Positions 1 to 9,364 of a stretch of DNA of 64,000 nt are shown here, one piece after another. Position 1 is the first letter of the stretch, and each line of letters starts with the position of its first letter. Source of the DNA: Bicyclus anynana (lineage: Eukaryota > Arthropoda > Insecta > Lepidoptera > Nymphalidae); assembly GCF_947172395.1 (NCBI RefSeq), contig NC_069108.1:9435068-9499067 (forward strand), in the 5' to 3' direction. Under the pieces are notes generated by a model. The model saw only the letters and a program-made list of their open reading frames with translations, was not told where the DNA came from and made no database searches. The position numbers were made by a program, and so were the translations under genes.

Positions 1-800
1 ATTCTTTTGATATTTTTGTCTGCCTGTCTGTTTGGGCTAAGTTATTGAAAAGCTGAACCAATTTAAACGGAACTTTCACTGGTAGATAGAGGAGGGTATC
101 AAGCAACGTAGAGGCTATGTTCCGGAATAGCCATGGTTTCCGTGTGATTGGTGAAAAACTTATCTTCTTCTCTTAAAGTGCCTTTCCATTACTGAAGGTC
201 AGCAGTCAGCTTTCTAAACTTTTACTTGTCCATGGGTAAGCAGAAAAGTTCTTTGACTGTCTTTATGCCAGTCCACTCCCTTATGTTTCATAGCTAGAAC
301 TTCTTCCTTCTTAATACTCCTCTTTGGCCTGCAATCTTGTCCATCATAATGGTTTGAAGCAAACGGTATTTATCGTGTCGCTAAATATGCACTAGGTTAT
401 ATTGTTATAATATTTTATAACACATCGTAAAGTATCTCATAATTCACCAATTTCAATGTTGTAATGAAATCTATTTTCAGTATGTGCCGTAATGTAAAGT
501 AAAACGCACATTTGTTGTAATGTAATATAACATTCGGCTAAAAGCGTGTTCAACATTTTATGTATAAAATTAACTTTGTAAGATAAAATATAATAAAAAA
601 ACATTTAACTTCTTTCCTTTTATCTGTATTATTTTACTTTATTATTAAAATACTGCCTGTTTTTGGTTTTGGTGCATTTGCTTAAAAAAACGCACGCACT
701 TCGCTATCGGTGCAAAAATGACAAGCGTGTCTAAATGTCATCATGTGGAAAACAGGCAAATATGCAAATTCATTTCCAGAAAGTGTGTTCCTCGCAAATA
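1..800. other. Unassigned AT-rich left edge
   Basis: No coding signal. Positions about 20-90 (CTGTCTG runs, then a GCTAA/CTGA/ATTTAAACG pattern) resemble 56325-56375, so the window probably opens inside an old dispersed repeat. The rest (100-800) shows nothing I can assign. Confidence 0.35.
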
Positions 801-804
801 TAAC

Positions 805-991
805 TATACTAATATTATAAAGATGAAGAGTTTGTTTGTTTGAACGCGCTAATCTCAAGAACTACTGGTCCGATTTGAAAAATTCTTTCAGTGTTAAATA
901 GCCCATTTATCGAGGAAGGCTTTATATTATCCCCGTATTCCTACGGGAAAGGGAAGCACGCGGGTAAAACCGCGCGGCGTCAGCTAGTGTG
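805..991 (-). mobile_element. R1 short dispersed repeat
   Basis: Read on the minus strand it runs from CTAGCTGACGCCGCGCGG to CTTTATAATATTAGTATAG, the two diagnostic ends of R1. The same body recurs at 7873, 15004, 28078, 36976 and 58710. It is non-coding and under 200 bp. The class is uncertain: it could be the 3' end of an RTE-type LINE or a non-autonomous element. Confidence 0.75.
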
Positions 992-1324
992 TTATAAAAC
1001 GTCGTATGACATACGTGCGCTTTGATAATTACAGCCTCTGCTTCCTTAATATAGCTCTCGCCTACGGCTCGAGCTTATAATATCGCCTCGGCTGTAATTT
1101 TCAACTGACCGCACTTATATCATAATGGTCTATTATTAGTCAGGATTGACATGTTTGTAAAATGATCGAGTCATGGTCGCTTGAACCTATTTATCTATCG
1201 CAGAGTGCATTACCAGACGTTCGAGGACGTTTCCAAGGTTCGGTTCCCAGACGTATTGTAATTGCATTAGTGTGATGTGTTCGTAATAACTTTGATATTT
1301 AATAAATATACAATGTATTATATA
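992..1324. other. Unassigned stretch
   Basis: No gene. Around 1230-1255 a GGTTCGGTTCCC motif resembles a tRNA B box, like that at about 31360, but no convincing A box or cloverleaf was seen. Possibly a decayed SINE head. Confidence 0.25.
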
Positions 1325-1420
1325 TACTAATCTATTATAGTTCAGGATACGGGAAACATTTTTACAATTGATATTATAAATCAAATTTTACGTGAATAGT
1401 TTCGTCTTGTAGAGATTTTT
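1325..1420 (-). mobile_element. FB family element, left part (split by nested insertions)
   Basis: The sequence around GGGAAACATTTTTACA, the CAAATTTTACGTGAATAG stretch and TTTCGTCTTG matches one arm of the fold-back element at 12777-13113. Its continuation (GAAAATTCTTAATTTTGGTAGCTA) appears at about 6827-6935, on the other side of the SINE-A and Jockey insertions. This makes it the oldest layer of the nest. Confidence 0.6.
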
Positions 1421-1576
1421 TGGTGGGAGGCTTCGGCCGTGGCTGGTTACCACCCTACCGGCAAAGACGTACCGCCAAGCGATTTAGCGTTCCGGTACGA
1501 TGTCGTGTAGAAACCGAAAGAGGAGTGGATTTTCATTCTCCTCCTAACAAGTTAGCCCGCTTCAATCTTAGATTGC
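1421..1576 (+). mobile_element. SINE-A, left part (split by Jockey insertion)
   Basis: 5'-truncated SINE-A beginning in the body (TGGTGGGAGGCTTCGGCCGT), without the tRNA head. It stops at TCTTAGATTGC (1566-1576) and resumes at the same 11 bases at 6751. In intact copies such as 29420-29744 this motif lies inside a continuous body, so the break is the Jockey insertion. Confidence 0.9.
1566..1576. repeat. Target-site duplication, left copy
   Basis: TCTTAGATTGC, identical to 6751-6761. It flanks the Jockey element exactly, next to the poly-A tail (T run on this strand). Confidence 0.9.
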
Positions 1577-1799
1577 TTTTTTTTTTTTTTTTTTTCTGTC
1601 TGAGTAGGTGCCGATAGCTCCCTGCGGAACCACTACGGCGTCACCGGGGGGGTTGGGCGAGCGCAGAAGCATCGCCTGATGTGACCCGAAGGCTGAAAGA
1701 AAGATAGAGGACGGAACGGCTCTCTAAGGGCGTCTCCTATGAGACTCGGACCTCGGCTTAGAGGGCCATTCTGGAGGAGGTAACCGTGACCTGAGTGAA
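1577..1799 (-). other. Jockey 3' UTR and poly-A tail
   Basis: Non-coding segment between the ORF2 stop and the 19-nt T run (1577-1595, the poly-A tail on the coding strand). A 3' UTR block recurs in the opposite orientation at 51063-51230, which marks that piece as a truncated relative. Confidence 0.8.
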
Positions 1800-4709
1800 T
1801 CAGTCCGGACGCCCCCAAGGTCGTGAGTTAGAAAACCCACGTCCGGGTGACGTTAGATATCGGGGACCTCGTCTTCGCCGGCGAAGACGCTGTGCAGCTT
1901 GTGATTGTGTTGCCTGGGAAGCATTGTCGGTTGTTATGTCATCGTCTGGATCGTAAAGGACGTTCTTGGGACGCCTCTGCTTGCAGTTAGCGTTTAGGTT
2001 GGGAGTGTAATTGCAGGCCTCAACCACTAGTTGGTTGGGATGGAAGGCAGCTCTGTCAAAATAGTTTTGAGAGAGCTGTTTCATGTACTTAGCTATTGTC
2101 GGTAATTCTAGATCTCTATGGAGGTCATTATTGCGTAAGAACCACGGCGCGCCCGTGATTTGACGCAGAAAACGATTTTGTAGGGTTTGAAGCGGCCTAA
2201 GGGTCGCTTTGGGACGGTGGGCAAACACTACACTAGCGTAGGTTAAGATCGGACGGATCGTAGTTTTATAAAGCGTTAGCTTTGAGCGGAGGGACAATTT
2301 ACTTTTCTTATTTATCATAGCGTAAAGACGGTGCATTACGTATGCGGCCTTTTTTCTCGCTTTGTTAACGTGCATGGAGAAGCTCATGCGGTTATCGAAG
2401 GTGACGCCTAGGTACTTGGCAGTACGTTGCCAGGGGATGGGTGCTCCGTAAAGGGAGACTTCTTTGAGTCCGGACTTGAGACGGGAGACTGCTTTGCCAG
2501 TGAAAAGCACGGCTGCGCTTTTCTCTGGGTTGACTTCTATACGCCAAAGGCGGAACCATTTACCTATAATGTTTACCGCCTTCTGGAGGCGGGCTCTAAT
2601 GTGGACCCGGTTTACTGCCGTCGCGTACAGTGCGGTGTCGTCCGCAAACTGGGCGACGTGTACGCCCGGGTGGTCGGTGGGAATGTCGCTTGTGAAGAGC
2701 GAGTATAAAAGCGGGGAGAGCACGGAGCCCTGAGGGACTCCTGCGCGAATCTGTCTGGGTGAAGAGAGAGTGCCGTCTATACGGTACCTGAAGGTGCGGT
2801 TGGACAGAAAGCTGTGTAGCAAGCGTACCATTTTGTTTGGTACGCCGAAACGGTTTAGTTTGAATATCAAGCCTTCGTGCCAGACACGGTCAAACGCTTT
2901 AGCTACGTCAAAGAAGAGCGCCCCGGTGGCGATGGGGTTATGAAATGTATTAAAACCGGTTAGAATGTGCTCCGTGAGGCGGTGCACTTGATGAACACAT
3001 GAGTGTTTACATCGAAATCCAAACTGTTGTTTGATGAGAAGTTGCTTTTCATCGCAAATGGCTTTGAGACGATTCAAAATGATTATCTCATACACCTTGC
3101 CAATGGTGTTGAGAAGACTAATTGGGCGGTAGCTAGTCGGGAGGTCGCGGGGTTTACCAGGCTTGTGGATGCCAATGACCGTAGCTTCTTTCCATGTGTC
3201 TGGGAAGGCGCAGTGAGCTAGGAGAACATTGAAGATGTTCACCAGGAGGTTGATTATCTGGACCGGGAGAAGTTTTAAAGCTTTGTTGCTAATCGTATCA
3301 GGCCCCGGAGCCTTCTTTTTGCGCAAGCCCTTGATAACCGCAGAGACTTCCTCGCATGACGTAGAGGTAATTTCGACTCCGTCCGGGGGGCGAGATAAGA
3401 TAGAAGTGAGTTCGGACTTCACTTTTTTCGCGTGTGATTTTACAAATGCCGTAGTGCTTGGAGTGCACTGGGCTTCCAGACTGTCGGCTAGGCATTCGGC
3501 CTTATCGATGTCCTCGATCGCGTTTGGGAGGCCAGGGCGTTTGAGAGGTGGGGTGGCTGCGAGACGGTCGGCTTTGAGATATCTTGCCACGTCGTAGAAG
3601 GCTACGTGCGATGGCTCGAGCTCTCTCAGTCGGTCGTCCCATTGTCTGTCATAACGCCAGCGCAAGCGACGCTTGCACCATCTTCCGAGAGTCCAAAGTA
3701 GACTCGCGTTTTGTCGGGTCGGTTCAGATTCGTAGCGTCTTTGCTGGGCGTTTCTATCCGTTAGTAGGGCCCGTAGGTCCGACGACAGGGGGGCCTTGCT
3801 GAAGGCAGGGACCTCCTTGGTGCAATCTTTTATTGCTTCGCGAATGTGACCGTTTAGGTTTGAAGAAGCTGCGAGCGCTTCGCTTAACGTTTCTATCTCG
3901 TCAGGGATTTGATCTAGGTGCTGTGAAGCCAAGAACTTGAGACGCTCAGAGAGTCTCCCGTAATTAATTATAGTTTTGGTCGGGGGGGTCGTGGAGGGCG
4001 GGGAGCCAAGTTGGAGTATAACTGGTCTGTGGTCCGAGTCCGAGGCCAGATCCGAGAACACCTCCAGAGGACTCACTTCAAGAGTGATGTTCTTTACGAG
4101 TGCCAGATCCAGTACGCTCGGAGTTTGGTTTCGTGTGTCCGTCAGTCTCGGGTAACGTGTTGGTTTGTCGGGGGTTAGCAAAATGAAATTAGCATCATCG
4201 CGGTCAGTCAGTCTTCTTAGAGTGTTGCCGCTAGTATTATTATAAGCGTTAAACCAACTTGTATGTTTAGCGTTAAAGTCACCGGCCAAAATGACGGAGT
4301 CACTTAAGGAGAGGAGTGTCTGAATTTCACTCTCTAAGAGACGTTTACCGCAGGGTTGGTAAACTGAAACCAGTGTGATCGGCGGATGGCCGGTCATACT
4401 GACCTGACATACTGAGACTTCCATGTTAGTAAGCTCGGGAGGATCGAGAGGAGTGCAGTGAAGAGCCCTTCTGTGATATATAGCTGTACCTCCCTTCCTT
4501 TGGGTGGTCCGGTCATTTCTAATCATTAGGTAATTCCCTATTTTGGGATCGCGAAGGCTAGGTTTCAAGAAGGTCTCTTGCACCAAAAAGATGTCCGGTT
4601 TGTGGTCGCTTATCCATTCTCGGACCTCGAGTAATTTATCGTTGAGCCCGTCTGCATTGAAGAAGCCGACAGTCAGGGAATGTGGTTTTAATCTACCGTT
4701 GTGAGCCAT
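1800..4709 (-). CDS. Jockey ORF2: endonuclease / reverse transcriptase
   Basis: A 969-residue pol protein, full length for Jockey-type ORF2. It nicks target DNA and copies the element RNA onto it (target-primed reverse transcription). Residues about 12-230 are an apurinic-type endonuclease: N18 in FFNADG, E45 in VQETF, D144 and N146 in LAGDFNA, and D226/H227 in SDSDHRP. The reverse transcriptase covers about 460-760: APGPD near 467-471, YRPISLL near 527-533, DVAKAFD 601-607 (catalytic D), AGVPQGSVLSP 656-666 and FADD 688-691. The catalytic residues are intact and I see no frameshift. The start ATG lies inside the last codons of ORF1 (17-bp overlap), suggesting coupled re-initiation. The C-terminus is Arg-rich and ends at 1800. 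Confidence 0.95.
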   Translation of the reverse strand: MAHNGRLKPHSLTVGFFNADGLNDKLLEVREWISDHKPDIFLVQETFLKPSLRDPKIGNYLMIRNDRTTQRKGGTAIYHRRALHCTPLDPPELTNMEVSVCQVSMTGHPPITLVSVYQPCGKRLLESEIQTLLSLSDSVILAGDFNAKHTSWFNAYNNTSGNTLRRLTDRDDANFILLTPDKPTRYPRLTDTRNQTPSVLDLALVKNITLEVSPLEVFSDLASDSDHRPVILQLGSPPSTTPPTKTIINYGRLSERLKFLASQHLDQIPDEIETLSEALAASSNLNGHIREAIKDCTKEVPAFSKAPLSSDLRALLTDRNAQQRRYESEPTRQNASLLWTLGRWCKRRLRWRYDRQWDDRLRELEPSHVAFYDVARYLKADRLAATPPLKRPGLPNAIEDIDKAECLADSLEAQCTPSTTAFVKSHAKKVKSELTSILSRPPDGVEITSTSCEEVSAVIKGLRKKKAPGPDTISNKALKLLPVQIINLLVNIFNVLLAHCAFPDTWKEATVIGIHKPGKPRDLPTSYRPISLLNTIGKVYEIIILNRLKAICDEKQLLIKQQFGFRCKHSCVHQVHRLTEHILTGFNTFHNPIATGALFFDVAKAFDRVWHEGLIFKLNRFGVPNKMVRLLHSFLSNRTFRYRIDGTLSSPRQIRAGVPQGSVLSPLLYSLFTSDIPTDHPGVHVAQFADDTALYATAVNRVHIRARLQKAVNIIGKWFRLWRIEVNPEKSAAVLFTGKAVSRLKSGLKEVSLYGAPIPWQRTAKYLGVTFDNRMSFSMHVNKARKKAAYVMHRLYAMINKKSKLSLRSKLTLYKTTIRPILTYASVVFAHRPKATLRPLQTLQNRFLRQITGAPWFLRNNDLHRDLELPTIAKYMKQLSQNYFDRAAFHPNQLVVEACNYTPNLNANCKQRRPKNVLYDPDDDITTDNASQATQSQAAQRLRRRRRGPRYLTSPGRGFSNSRPWGRPD

Positions 4710-6426
4710 TTAGAAAATTCTTATAGTTTTCGATCGCGCGGAGCATGATACTGTGCTCGCCTATTGCCCTTAGGGGGTCTACTTTATATTTCTCAATGAA
4801 GAGATCGTATTCTTCCATACGGAATACATCCGAGAAGGAATAAGACGCGTATGAAGCTTTGGACGAGGCTTGAGAGGCCGAGAGAGGGGCCTGGGTCGCA
4901 GGAGCGGCCTTCGGGGGCTGTTTTGCGACCGGAGAAGCCGGTGCCGCACTAGGAGCGTTAGGCGCTCCGTACAATGGTTTGTTCCAAGCGTTGGTGGTAG
5001 GCACCGGCGCTGGAACAAACCTGTGAGCGGGCTTTTTGGGTGCCGCCGGTTTACGGCCCGCTGCCCTGCCCCTTCGCTTGCCTGGCTGTGGGGCCTTCCG
5101 GCATCCGCGATAGTTCGCGGGATGGCCGGCTTCGCCGCACAGCACGCAGCTTGGGGGCACTTCAGCGATCCGTTCCTTGCGGGGACAATCTATCGTGCCG
5201 TGATCTCCCAGGCACTTAACGCACCTGGGACGGGCAAAACAATTCCTTTGGGAGTGTCCATAGGTCTGGCATCTATGACATTGACCTATGCGGCCACGGT
5301 TGTTGGGCTTCTCAAAGGAGAGGCCAGAGAGGTGGCATATTGCCTTCAAGTTGTATATCCTCTTGCCCTCAGGAGAGAGCTCGAGGATCACTAGACAGAG
5401 GTCTAGCGGCTCTTTTGAGCGGGATCGGTACATTCGGTGTACCTCCTGGACGGGGAGATCCTGTTTAAGCAGGTCGGCTTTGATGAGCTCAGTATCAAGC
5501 TCCTTCGGGAGACCGCGGACTACTACGCGGAGGACTCGCTCATCACTCAGAGCGTAAGTGTGATAGCCTATTGAGTTTGACCTCAATAAAGCTGTCAGAC
5601 GCCTATGGTCACCGGATGACTCGCATTCCGCACGAATACCTAAGGTGGTAAGCTGGGCGTTTGGAATAGGGATATTGTTTTTTATTAGCATGGGGACAAT
5701 TTTGTTTGCCCATGCGTCCTTGTCCCTAATAAACATTGGGGGGATCTTCTCCTTGCGAGGTTCCTCCATAGGAGAGTCCTCACTTTCGGAGTCTGAATCG
5801 GATAAGGTTTGTGACCGAGCTTGGCTCTCGGTCACAGTGACCTTGCTAGTGGTAGTGGGCTGAGCGTCGGTTTTAGTAGCCTTTCGCCGTTTTCTGTTAC
5901 TTACGACGACGGTGAAGCCATCGTCAACTGGAGCCGGTGAGACCTGCGAGTCTGGGATATCGCAAATGTCCATGGCGGAAGGCCTATGAACCGTGTTGGT
6001 CGGAGTGCGAGTCATAGATTCGCGGGAGAGTGGCAAAGTGCCCTTTGGGTGGGCTGAGGGCCCGGGGTGCGCGTTAGGCGCGCTAGGCCCTACGGACGGA
6101 GCCGGAATCGGTGTTGCCGGGCGACCCGAGGCCGAGACACGTGGGTCGCGGGCCGCGGATTGGCTGCCCAGCGGCGGGCGCACTACCTGAGCAGGTAGCA
6201 CGTGGCGCTGGGTCACGAGTGGCGCGGGGGTCGCGGGGATAGCGGGGGACGCGGCGGCATTTCCCGGAAGGGGACTACCTGATTGGGGTTGACTTTGAGT
6301 CAAAGTCACGGTTTGAGACGCAATCGGTTGCGAAGACATAAAACTTTCCAGATAGCCTGGAAATTTAACTCGGAGGTCCTTGAAGAGGGCCTCCAAGTAC
6401 GGCGGCGGAACGGAGTTGGGGTCCAT
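4693..6426 (-). CDS. Jockey ORF1: gag-like RNA-binding protein
   Basis: A 577-residue protein that should coat the element RNA and form the ribonucleoprotein used for retrotransposition. Residues 35-220 are low-complexity, rich in Pro, Ser, Ala and Thr, ending in an acidic SDSDSESED stretch. An RRM-like/PRE_C2HC-type region follows at about 295-370 (LRVVVRGLPKEL). Three zinc knuckles come next: C383/C386/H391/C396, C402/C405/H409/C414 and C427/C430/H435/C442. The last has a longer final spacing. A basic Lys/Arg/Pro linker follows, then a short tail. The frame is intact and the stop overlaps ORF2. This is a transposon gene, not a host gene. Confidence 0.93.
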   Translation of the reverse strand: MDPNSVPPPYLEALFKDLRVKFPGYLESFMSSQPIASQTVTLTQSQPQSGSPLPGNAAASPAIPATPAPLVTQRHVLPAQVVRPPLGSQSAARDPRVSASGRPATPIPAPSVGPSAPNAHPGPSAHPKGTLPLSRESMTRTPTNTVHRPSAMDICDIPDSQVSPAPVDDGFTVVVSNRKRRKATKTDAQPTTTSKVTVTESQARSQTLSDSDSESEDSPMEEPRKEKIPPMFIRDKDAWANKIVPMLIKNNIPIPNAQLTTLGIRAECESSGDHRRLTALLRSNSIGYHTYALSDERVLRVVVRGLPKELDTELIKADLLKQDLPVQEVHRMYRSRSKEPLDLCLVILELSPEGKRIYNLKAICHLSGLSFEKPNNRGRIGQCHRCQTYGHSQRNCFARPRCVKCLGDHGTIDCPRKERIAEVPPSCVLCGEAGHPANYRGCRKAPQPGKRRGRAAGRKPAAPKKPAHRFVPAPVPTTNAWNKPLYGAPNAPSAAPASPVAKQPPKAAPATQAPLSASQASSKASYASYSFSDVFRMEEYDLFIEKYKVDPLRAIGEHSIMLRAIENYKNFLNGSQR

Positions 6427-6750
6427 AGTGGACCCCGGAACTAACAGGGCCTCCCCACCGGGGCGGGGAGGTGAGTACCTACTGTGTGGCCCTAGTGGTC
6501 CACGCCTTTAGGTGACGTGGGTGTACCTACTCTTATTCTAGTGTACTCACGGACCGGAACCACTTAACTACACTAGAACAACGCAGAACACAACACAACA
6601 CAGCACAACAAAATCGGTGGTCAAGACAGTACTAGAAAAACTAGCACCCTCTCAAAAGAAGAACCAATATTGGTGGCCTCCACCGTGGGATCGAAAACCT
6701 GCATAGGCGAGGACAGACGACCGCACGGGACGGCTGCCAAGATCGGAGTG
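6427..6750 (-). promoter_or_regulatory. Jockey 5' UTR, presumed internal promoter
   Basis: About 324 bp between the ORF1 ATG and the 5' junction at 6750. Jockey-type elements carry an internal RNA polymerase II promoter in this region; I infer it here by position and did not identify a specific initiator. A CACAACACAACACAGCACAA stretch lies near 6590-6610. Reaching the target duplication without truncation indicates a full-length 5' end. Confidence 0.5.
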
Positions 6751-6825
6751 TCTTAGATTGCATCATCACTTACCATCAGGTGAGATTGTAGTCAAGGGCT
6801 AAGTTGTAAAGAATAAAAAAAAAAA
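6751..6825 (+). mobile_element. SINE-A, right part
   Basis: Resumes with TCTTAGATTGC (second target-duplication copy, 6751-6761), then CATCATCACTTACCATCAGG, the GGGCTAA block and an A-rich tail. Together with 1421-1576 it makes one 5'-truncated SINE-A interrupted by the Jockey element. Confidence 0.9.
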
Positions 6826-6935
6826 TACGAAAATTCTTAATTTTGGTAGCTAGCAGTAGGGGTACTAGGGAATGAGAATTTCTAAGACCAGGATAACGTA
6901 CCTAATTAATAAACGTAATTAATTAAGCAACAGTA
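6826..6935 (-). mobile_element. FB family element, right part
   Basis: GAAAATTCTTAATTTTGGTAGCTA and the following bases match 43690-43800 and 12870-12910. This is the continuation of the FB element that begins at 1325, so the SINE-A inserted into it before the Jockey arrived. Confidence 0.55.
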
Positions 6936-7014
6936 AATATAAAGCTTTGATATTGACTAATAAAAAATATTATTATTTAATATTAACATTTTTGATATTA
7001 CCAAAATCAAAAAA

Positions 7015-7135
7015 TCAAAATCAAAATTCATTTATTTCAAGTAGGCTCAGTTTACAAGCACTTTTGACACGTCAGTTGACTTTGTACAGATTCTACCACC
7101 GGTTCGGAAGGCAGGTTCTTCTGAGAAGAAATAAT
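7015..7135 (-). mobile_element. CR1-like LINE 3' end
   Basis: Minus-strand copy of a LINE tail: ACCGGTTCGGAAGGCAG, then GCTCAGTTTACAAGC and TTCATTTATTTCAAGTAGG. Matching pieces are at 42345-42430, 46475-46941 and 51820-51960. Only the 3' UTR remains. Confidence 0.65.
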
Positions 7136-7147
7136 CTATATCTATAT

Positions 7148-7547
7148 CTATACTAATATTATAAAGAGGTAAAGTTTGTAAGTTTGTAACAATTCTTTGA
7201 AATGGGGTAATCTTCGGAACTACTGGTCCGATTTTAAAAATTCTTTCACCAGTAGAATGCTACGTTATCGGGGAGTGCTATAGGCTATATTTTATATTTC
7301 TATCATATATAACTACTGAGTTATCGCGGGTTTTCTCTTACAGGTCGGACCGAAAAACTTACTTATTCGCATGCGCTGCCTCAACAATTGCGTATAACTT
7401 AAATAAATGTATGGAGGCTTTTTGAACCTTTAAAAGTTCTACAAAAAGTCTGCGACACCATATATCTATCTTTTATATTTTAGCAGAAATAGTACCTTCA
7501 GTTTAGTTAACATCAATTTACAGACGAAGTCGCGGGCGTCCGCTAGT
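7148..7547 (-). mobile_element. R1-related repeat, longer variant
   Basis: Begins TACTAATATTATAAAG and ends GCGGGCGTCCGCTAGT, so both R-family ends are present. The interior is about 200 bp longer than in R1 copies and diverges after ATAGGCTATATTTTAT. It may be an internal insertion or a separate subfamily. Confidence 0.6.
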
Positions 7548-7639
7548 AAATAATATAAGCAATAAACATACAATGTTAGAGTGTGTTTGCTTATGAATTA
7601 ATCTTTCTCATTTATGGACTGTGGCCACATTAACTATTA

Positions 7640-7720
7640 TGTATTTTGATAACCTTATTGATTCAAGTTGGGAGGGGGAGGTTTAAATATTGTTTCTAAC
7701 CAGCTGATTATTTTTGTGTT
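7640..7720. mobile_element. Relic of the palindromic AACAGTAAAAAAACAGCTGG MITE
   Basis: TGATTCAAGTTGGGAGGGGG followed by TTTCTAACCAGCTGATTATTT matches the centre and right arm of the copies at 43806-43920 and 58526-58637. The left arm is lost or degraded. Confidence 0.45.
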
Positions 7721-7872
7721 TTTCCTAATTGATAGTTAAATATAATTACATGATGCGCCGACTATGACATTTGCCGATTAGTCGATTACAAAGAAACCGA
7801 CGTGTACGCAACAAAGTTCTCACTACTATACTATATGAAATCTTAATTTGGCAATACCATACCCACTGTAAT

Positions 7873-8070
7873 CTATACTAATATTATAAAGCTGAAGAGT
7901 TTGTTTGTTTGTTTGTTTGATTGAACGCGCTAATCTCAGGAACTAGTGGTCCGATTTGAAAAATTCTTTCAGTGTTAGATAGCCCATTTATCGAGGAAGG
8001 CTATATACTATCCCCATATTCCTACGGGAACGGGAACCACGCGGGTAAAACCGCGCGGCGTCAGCTAGTA
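7873..8070 (-). mobile_element. R1 short dispersed repeat, full copy
   Basis: Runs from ATACTAATATTATAAAGCTG to GCGGCGTCAGCTAGTA. Near-consensus copy with a short GTTT microsatellite (TTTGTTTGTTTGTTTG) near its TTTATAATATTAGTA end. Confidence 0.8.
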
Positions 8071-8387
8071 ATAAATAGATGTAAAATTCATAATATTAGT
8101 GTGATGGCTTTGCGTTTAGTACTTTCCCGAACTCTATAAATTACTAAAAGTACCTAAAAGAAAATGCCCATGAGCTATAAGTCCAAACTCTTGAATGAGG
8201 AGTTTCCCTAATTAGTTGACTCCATTCCATACATGCGTCATGACTTGGCTGGTCTCCAAGCGATGAAGTCTTAGCTCCAATTACAACAGAGTTGATACAC
8301 GTAAATCATTGTCGATGGCTTGGACCGGTTTGTTTTCTCGCTAGCGGACGCGACGCGGTTTCGCGTGGTTCCCGTTCCCGTGGGGAT
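8071..8387. other. Unassigned stretch with R-family fragment
   Basis: No gene. At 8339-8390 a CTAGCGGACGCGACGCGG segment with TTCCCGTTCCCGTGGGGAT is a truncated R-family end that stops where the SINE-A begins. Confidence 0.45.
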
Positions 8388-8598
8388 GCGGGCTGGTGGC
8401 CGTGGCTAGTTACCACCCAACCGGCAAAGACGTACCGCCAAGCGATTTAGCGTTTCGGTAAGATGTAGTGTAGAAACCGAAAGGGGTGTGGTTTTCATCC
8501 TCCTAACAAGTTAGCCCGTTTCCATCTTAGATTGCATCATTACTTACCATCAGGTGAGATTGTAGTCAAGGGCTAACTTGTAAATAATAAAAAAAAAA
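8388..8598 (+). mobile_element. SINE-A, 5'-truncated
   Basis: Lacks the tRNA head. The body starts at GGCTGGTGGCCGTGGCTAG and runs to the A-rich tail. Several differences from consensus suggest an older copy. Confidence 0.85.
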
Positions 8599-8689
8599 CG
8601 AGGATATTAATGATAATAGTCGAATGCTGCCTACCCACGGTCCGATATACTCCCATGCTTGCAGAAGCCGGCATGACGTCCGGTAAAAC

Positions 8690-8822
8690 GGTATTCCAGT
8701 GAGAATACAGGGATAAAATATGGTCTATGACACAAACAACGTAGCTTTCTAGTAGTAAAAGAATTTTCAAAATCGATTCAGTAGATCCAGAGATAAAACC
8801 CTACAATACCACAAACTTCCGT
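8690..8822 (+). mobile_element. R1 fragment
   Basis: GAGAATACAGGGATAAAATA, TTTTCAAAATCGATTCAGTA and AATACCACAAACTT match the middle and distal part of R1. The CTAGCTGACGCC end is missing. Confidence 0.65.
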
Positions 8823-8823
8823 T

Positions 8824-9020
8824 ATCAACCCATATTCGGCTCACTGCTGAGCTCAAGTTTCCTATCAGAATGAGAGGGGACGCCAATAGTCCACCACGCT
8901 GGCCCAATGCGGATTGGCAGACTTCACACACGTAGAGAATTAGGAAATTTCTCTGGTATGCAGGTTTCCTCATTCTGAGAGGAGACTCGAGCTCAGCAGT
9001 GAGCCGAATATGGGTTGATG
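8824..9020. repeat. Fold-back pair of SINE-B ends
   Basis: A minus-oriented SINE-B 3' half (8824-8970) is joined directly, at GGTTTCCT|CATTCTGAG, to a plus-oriented SINE-B 3' end (8971-9020). The outer 45-50 bases are nearly perfect inverted repeats of each other. No tRNA head is present. Confidence 0.8.
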
Positions 9021-9364
9021 ACGAATGGAGTACCAAGTACAATTTCGCAAGTCAGTTAAAACATCAAAAATAGCTTCGTAATCTACATTGCTACCATTTT
9101 TTTTTATTTTACTAAAACAAATACACTTACTTATCATTCGTACAATGTAAATTAATCATCATCTACCTATTTCCGTCTCTATTGCTGAAGGATAAGGTGC
9201 ATAATTGTTTGCACGTTTAAAAGTGAGTTGTAAGATAAGAAAAGATAGTGCATTCGATTCCCGATTAGGTTATCATTGCGTTTATCGGGTGGATTGGTTC
9301 CTCGGACGGTGTACTTGTAGAGTGTCTTGTCTTGTGACTTGTATGGATTACTAGTATACACCGT
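9021..9364. other. Unassigned stretch
   Basis: No coding or repeat assignment. AT-rich, with a T run near 9100. Confidence 0.3.

Larger units (their letters stand above)
1577..6750 (-). mobile_element. Full-length Jockey-type non-LTR retrotransposon
   Basis: A complete element of about 5.17 kb in minus orientation: poly-A tail (T run 1577-1595), short 3' UTR, ORF2, ORF1 and a 5' UTR of about 320 bp reaching 6750. Exact 11-bp target duplications flank it. Both reading frames are open, so it may be young and possibly still competent. Clade assignment rests on the two-ORF layout, gag-like zinc knuckles, N-terminal apurinic-type endonuclease, FADD reverse transcriptase and poly-A tail. Degraded pieces of the same or a related element lie at 47401-47475 and 51063-51230. 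Confidence 0.9.

Noticed and set aside
805..991. Calling R1/R2 repeats Helitrons
   Set aside because: Ends CTAGC and TTTATAATATTAGTA lack a clear TC start, a 3' hairpin with CTRR, or AT target sites; class left open.
2427..3802. Several plus-strand frames of 70-120 codons
   Set aside because: Antisense shadows of the Jockey ORF2.
4870..5863. Plus-strand frames up to 174 codons
   Set aside because: Antisense shadows of Jockey ORF1, produced by its GC-rich codons.
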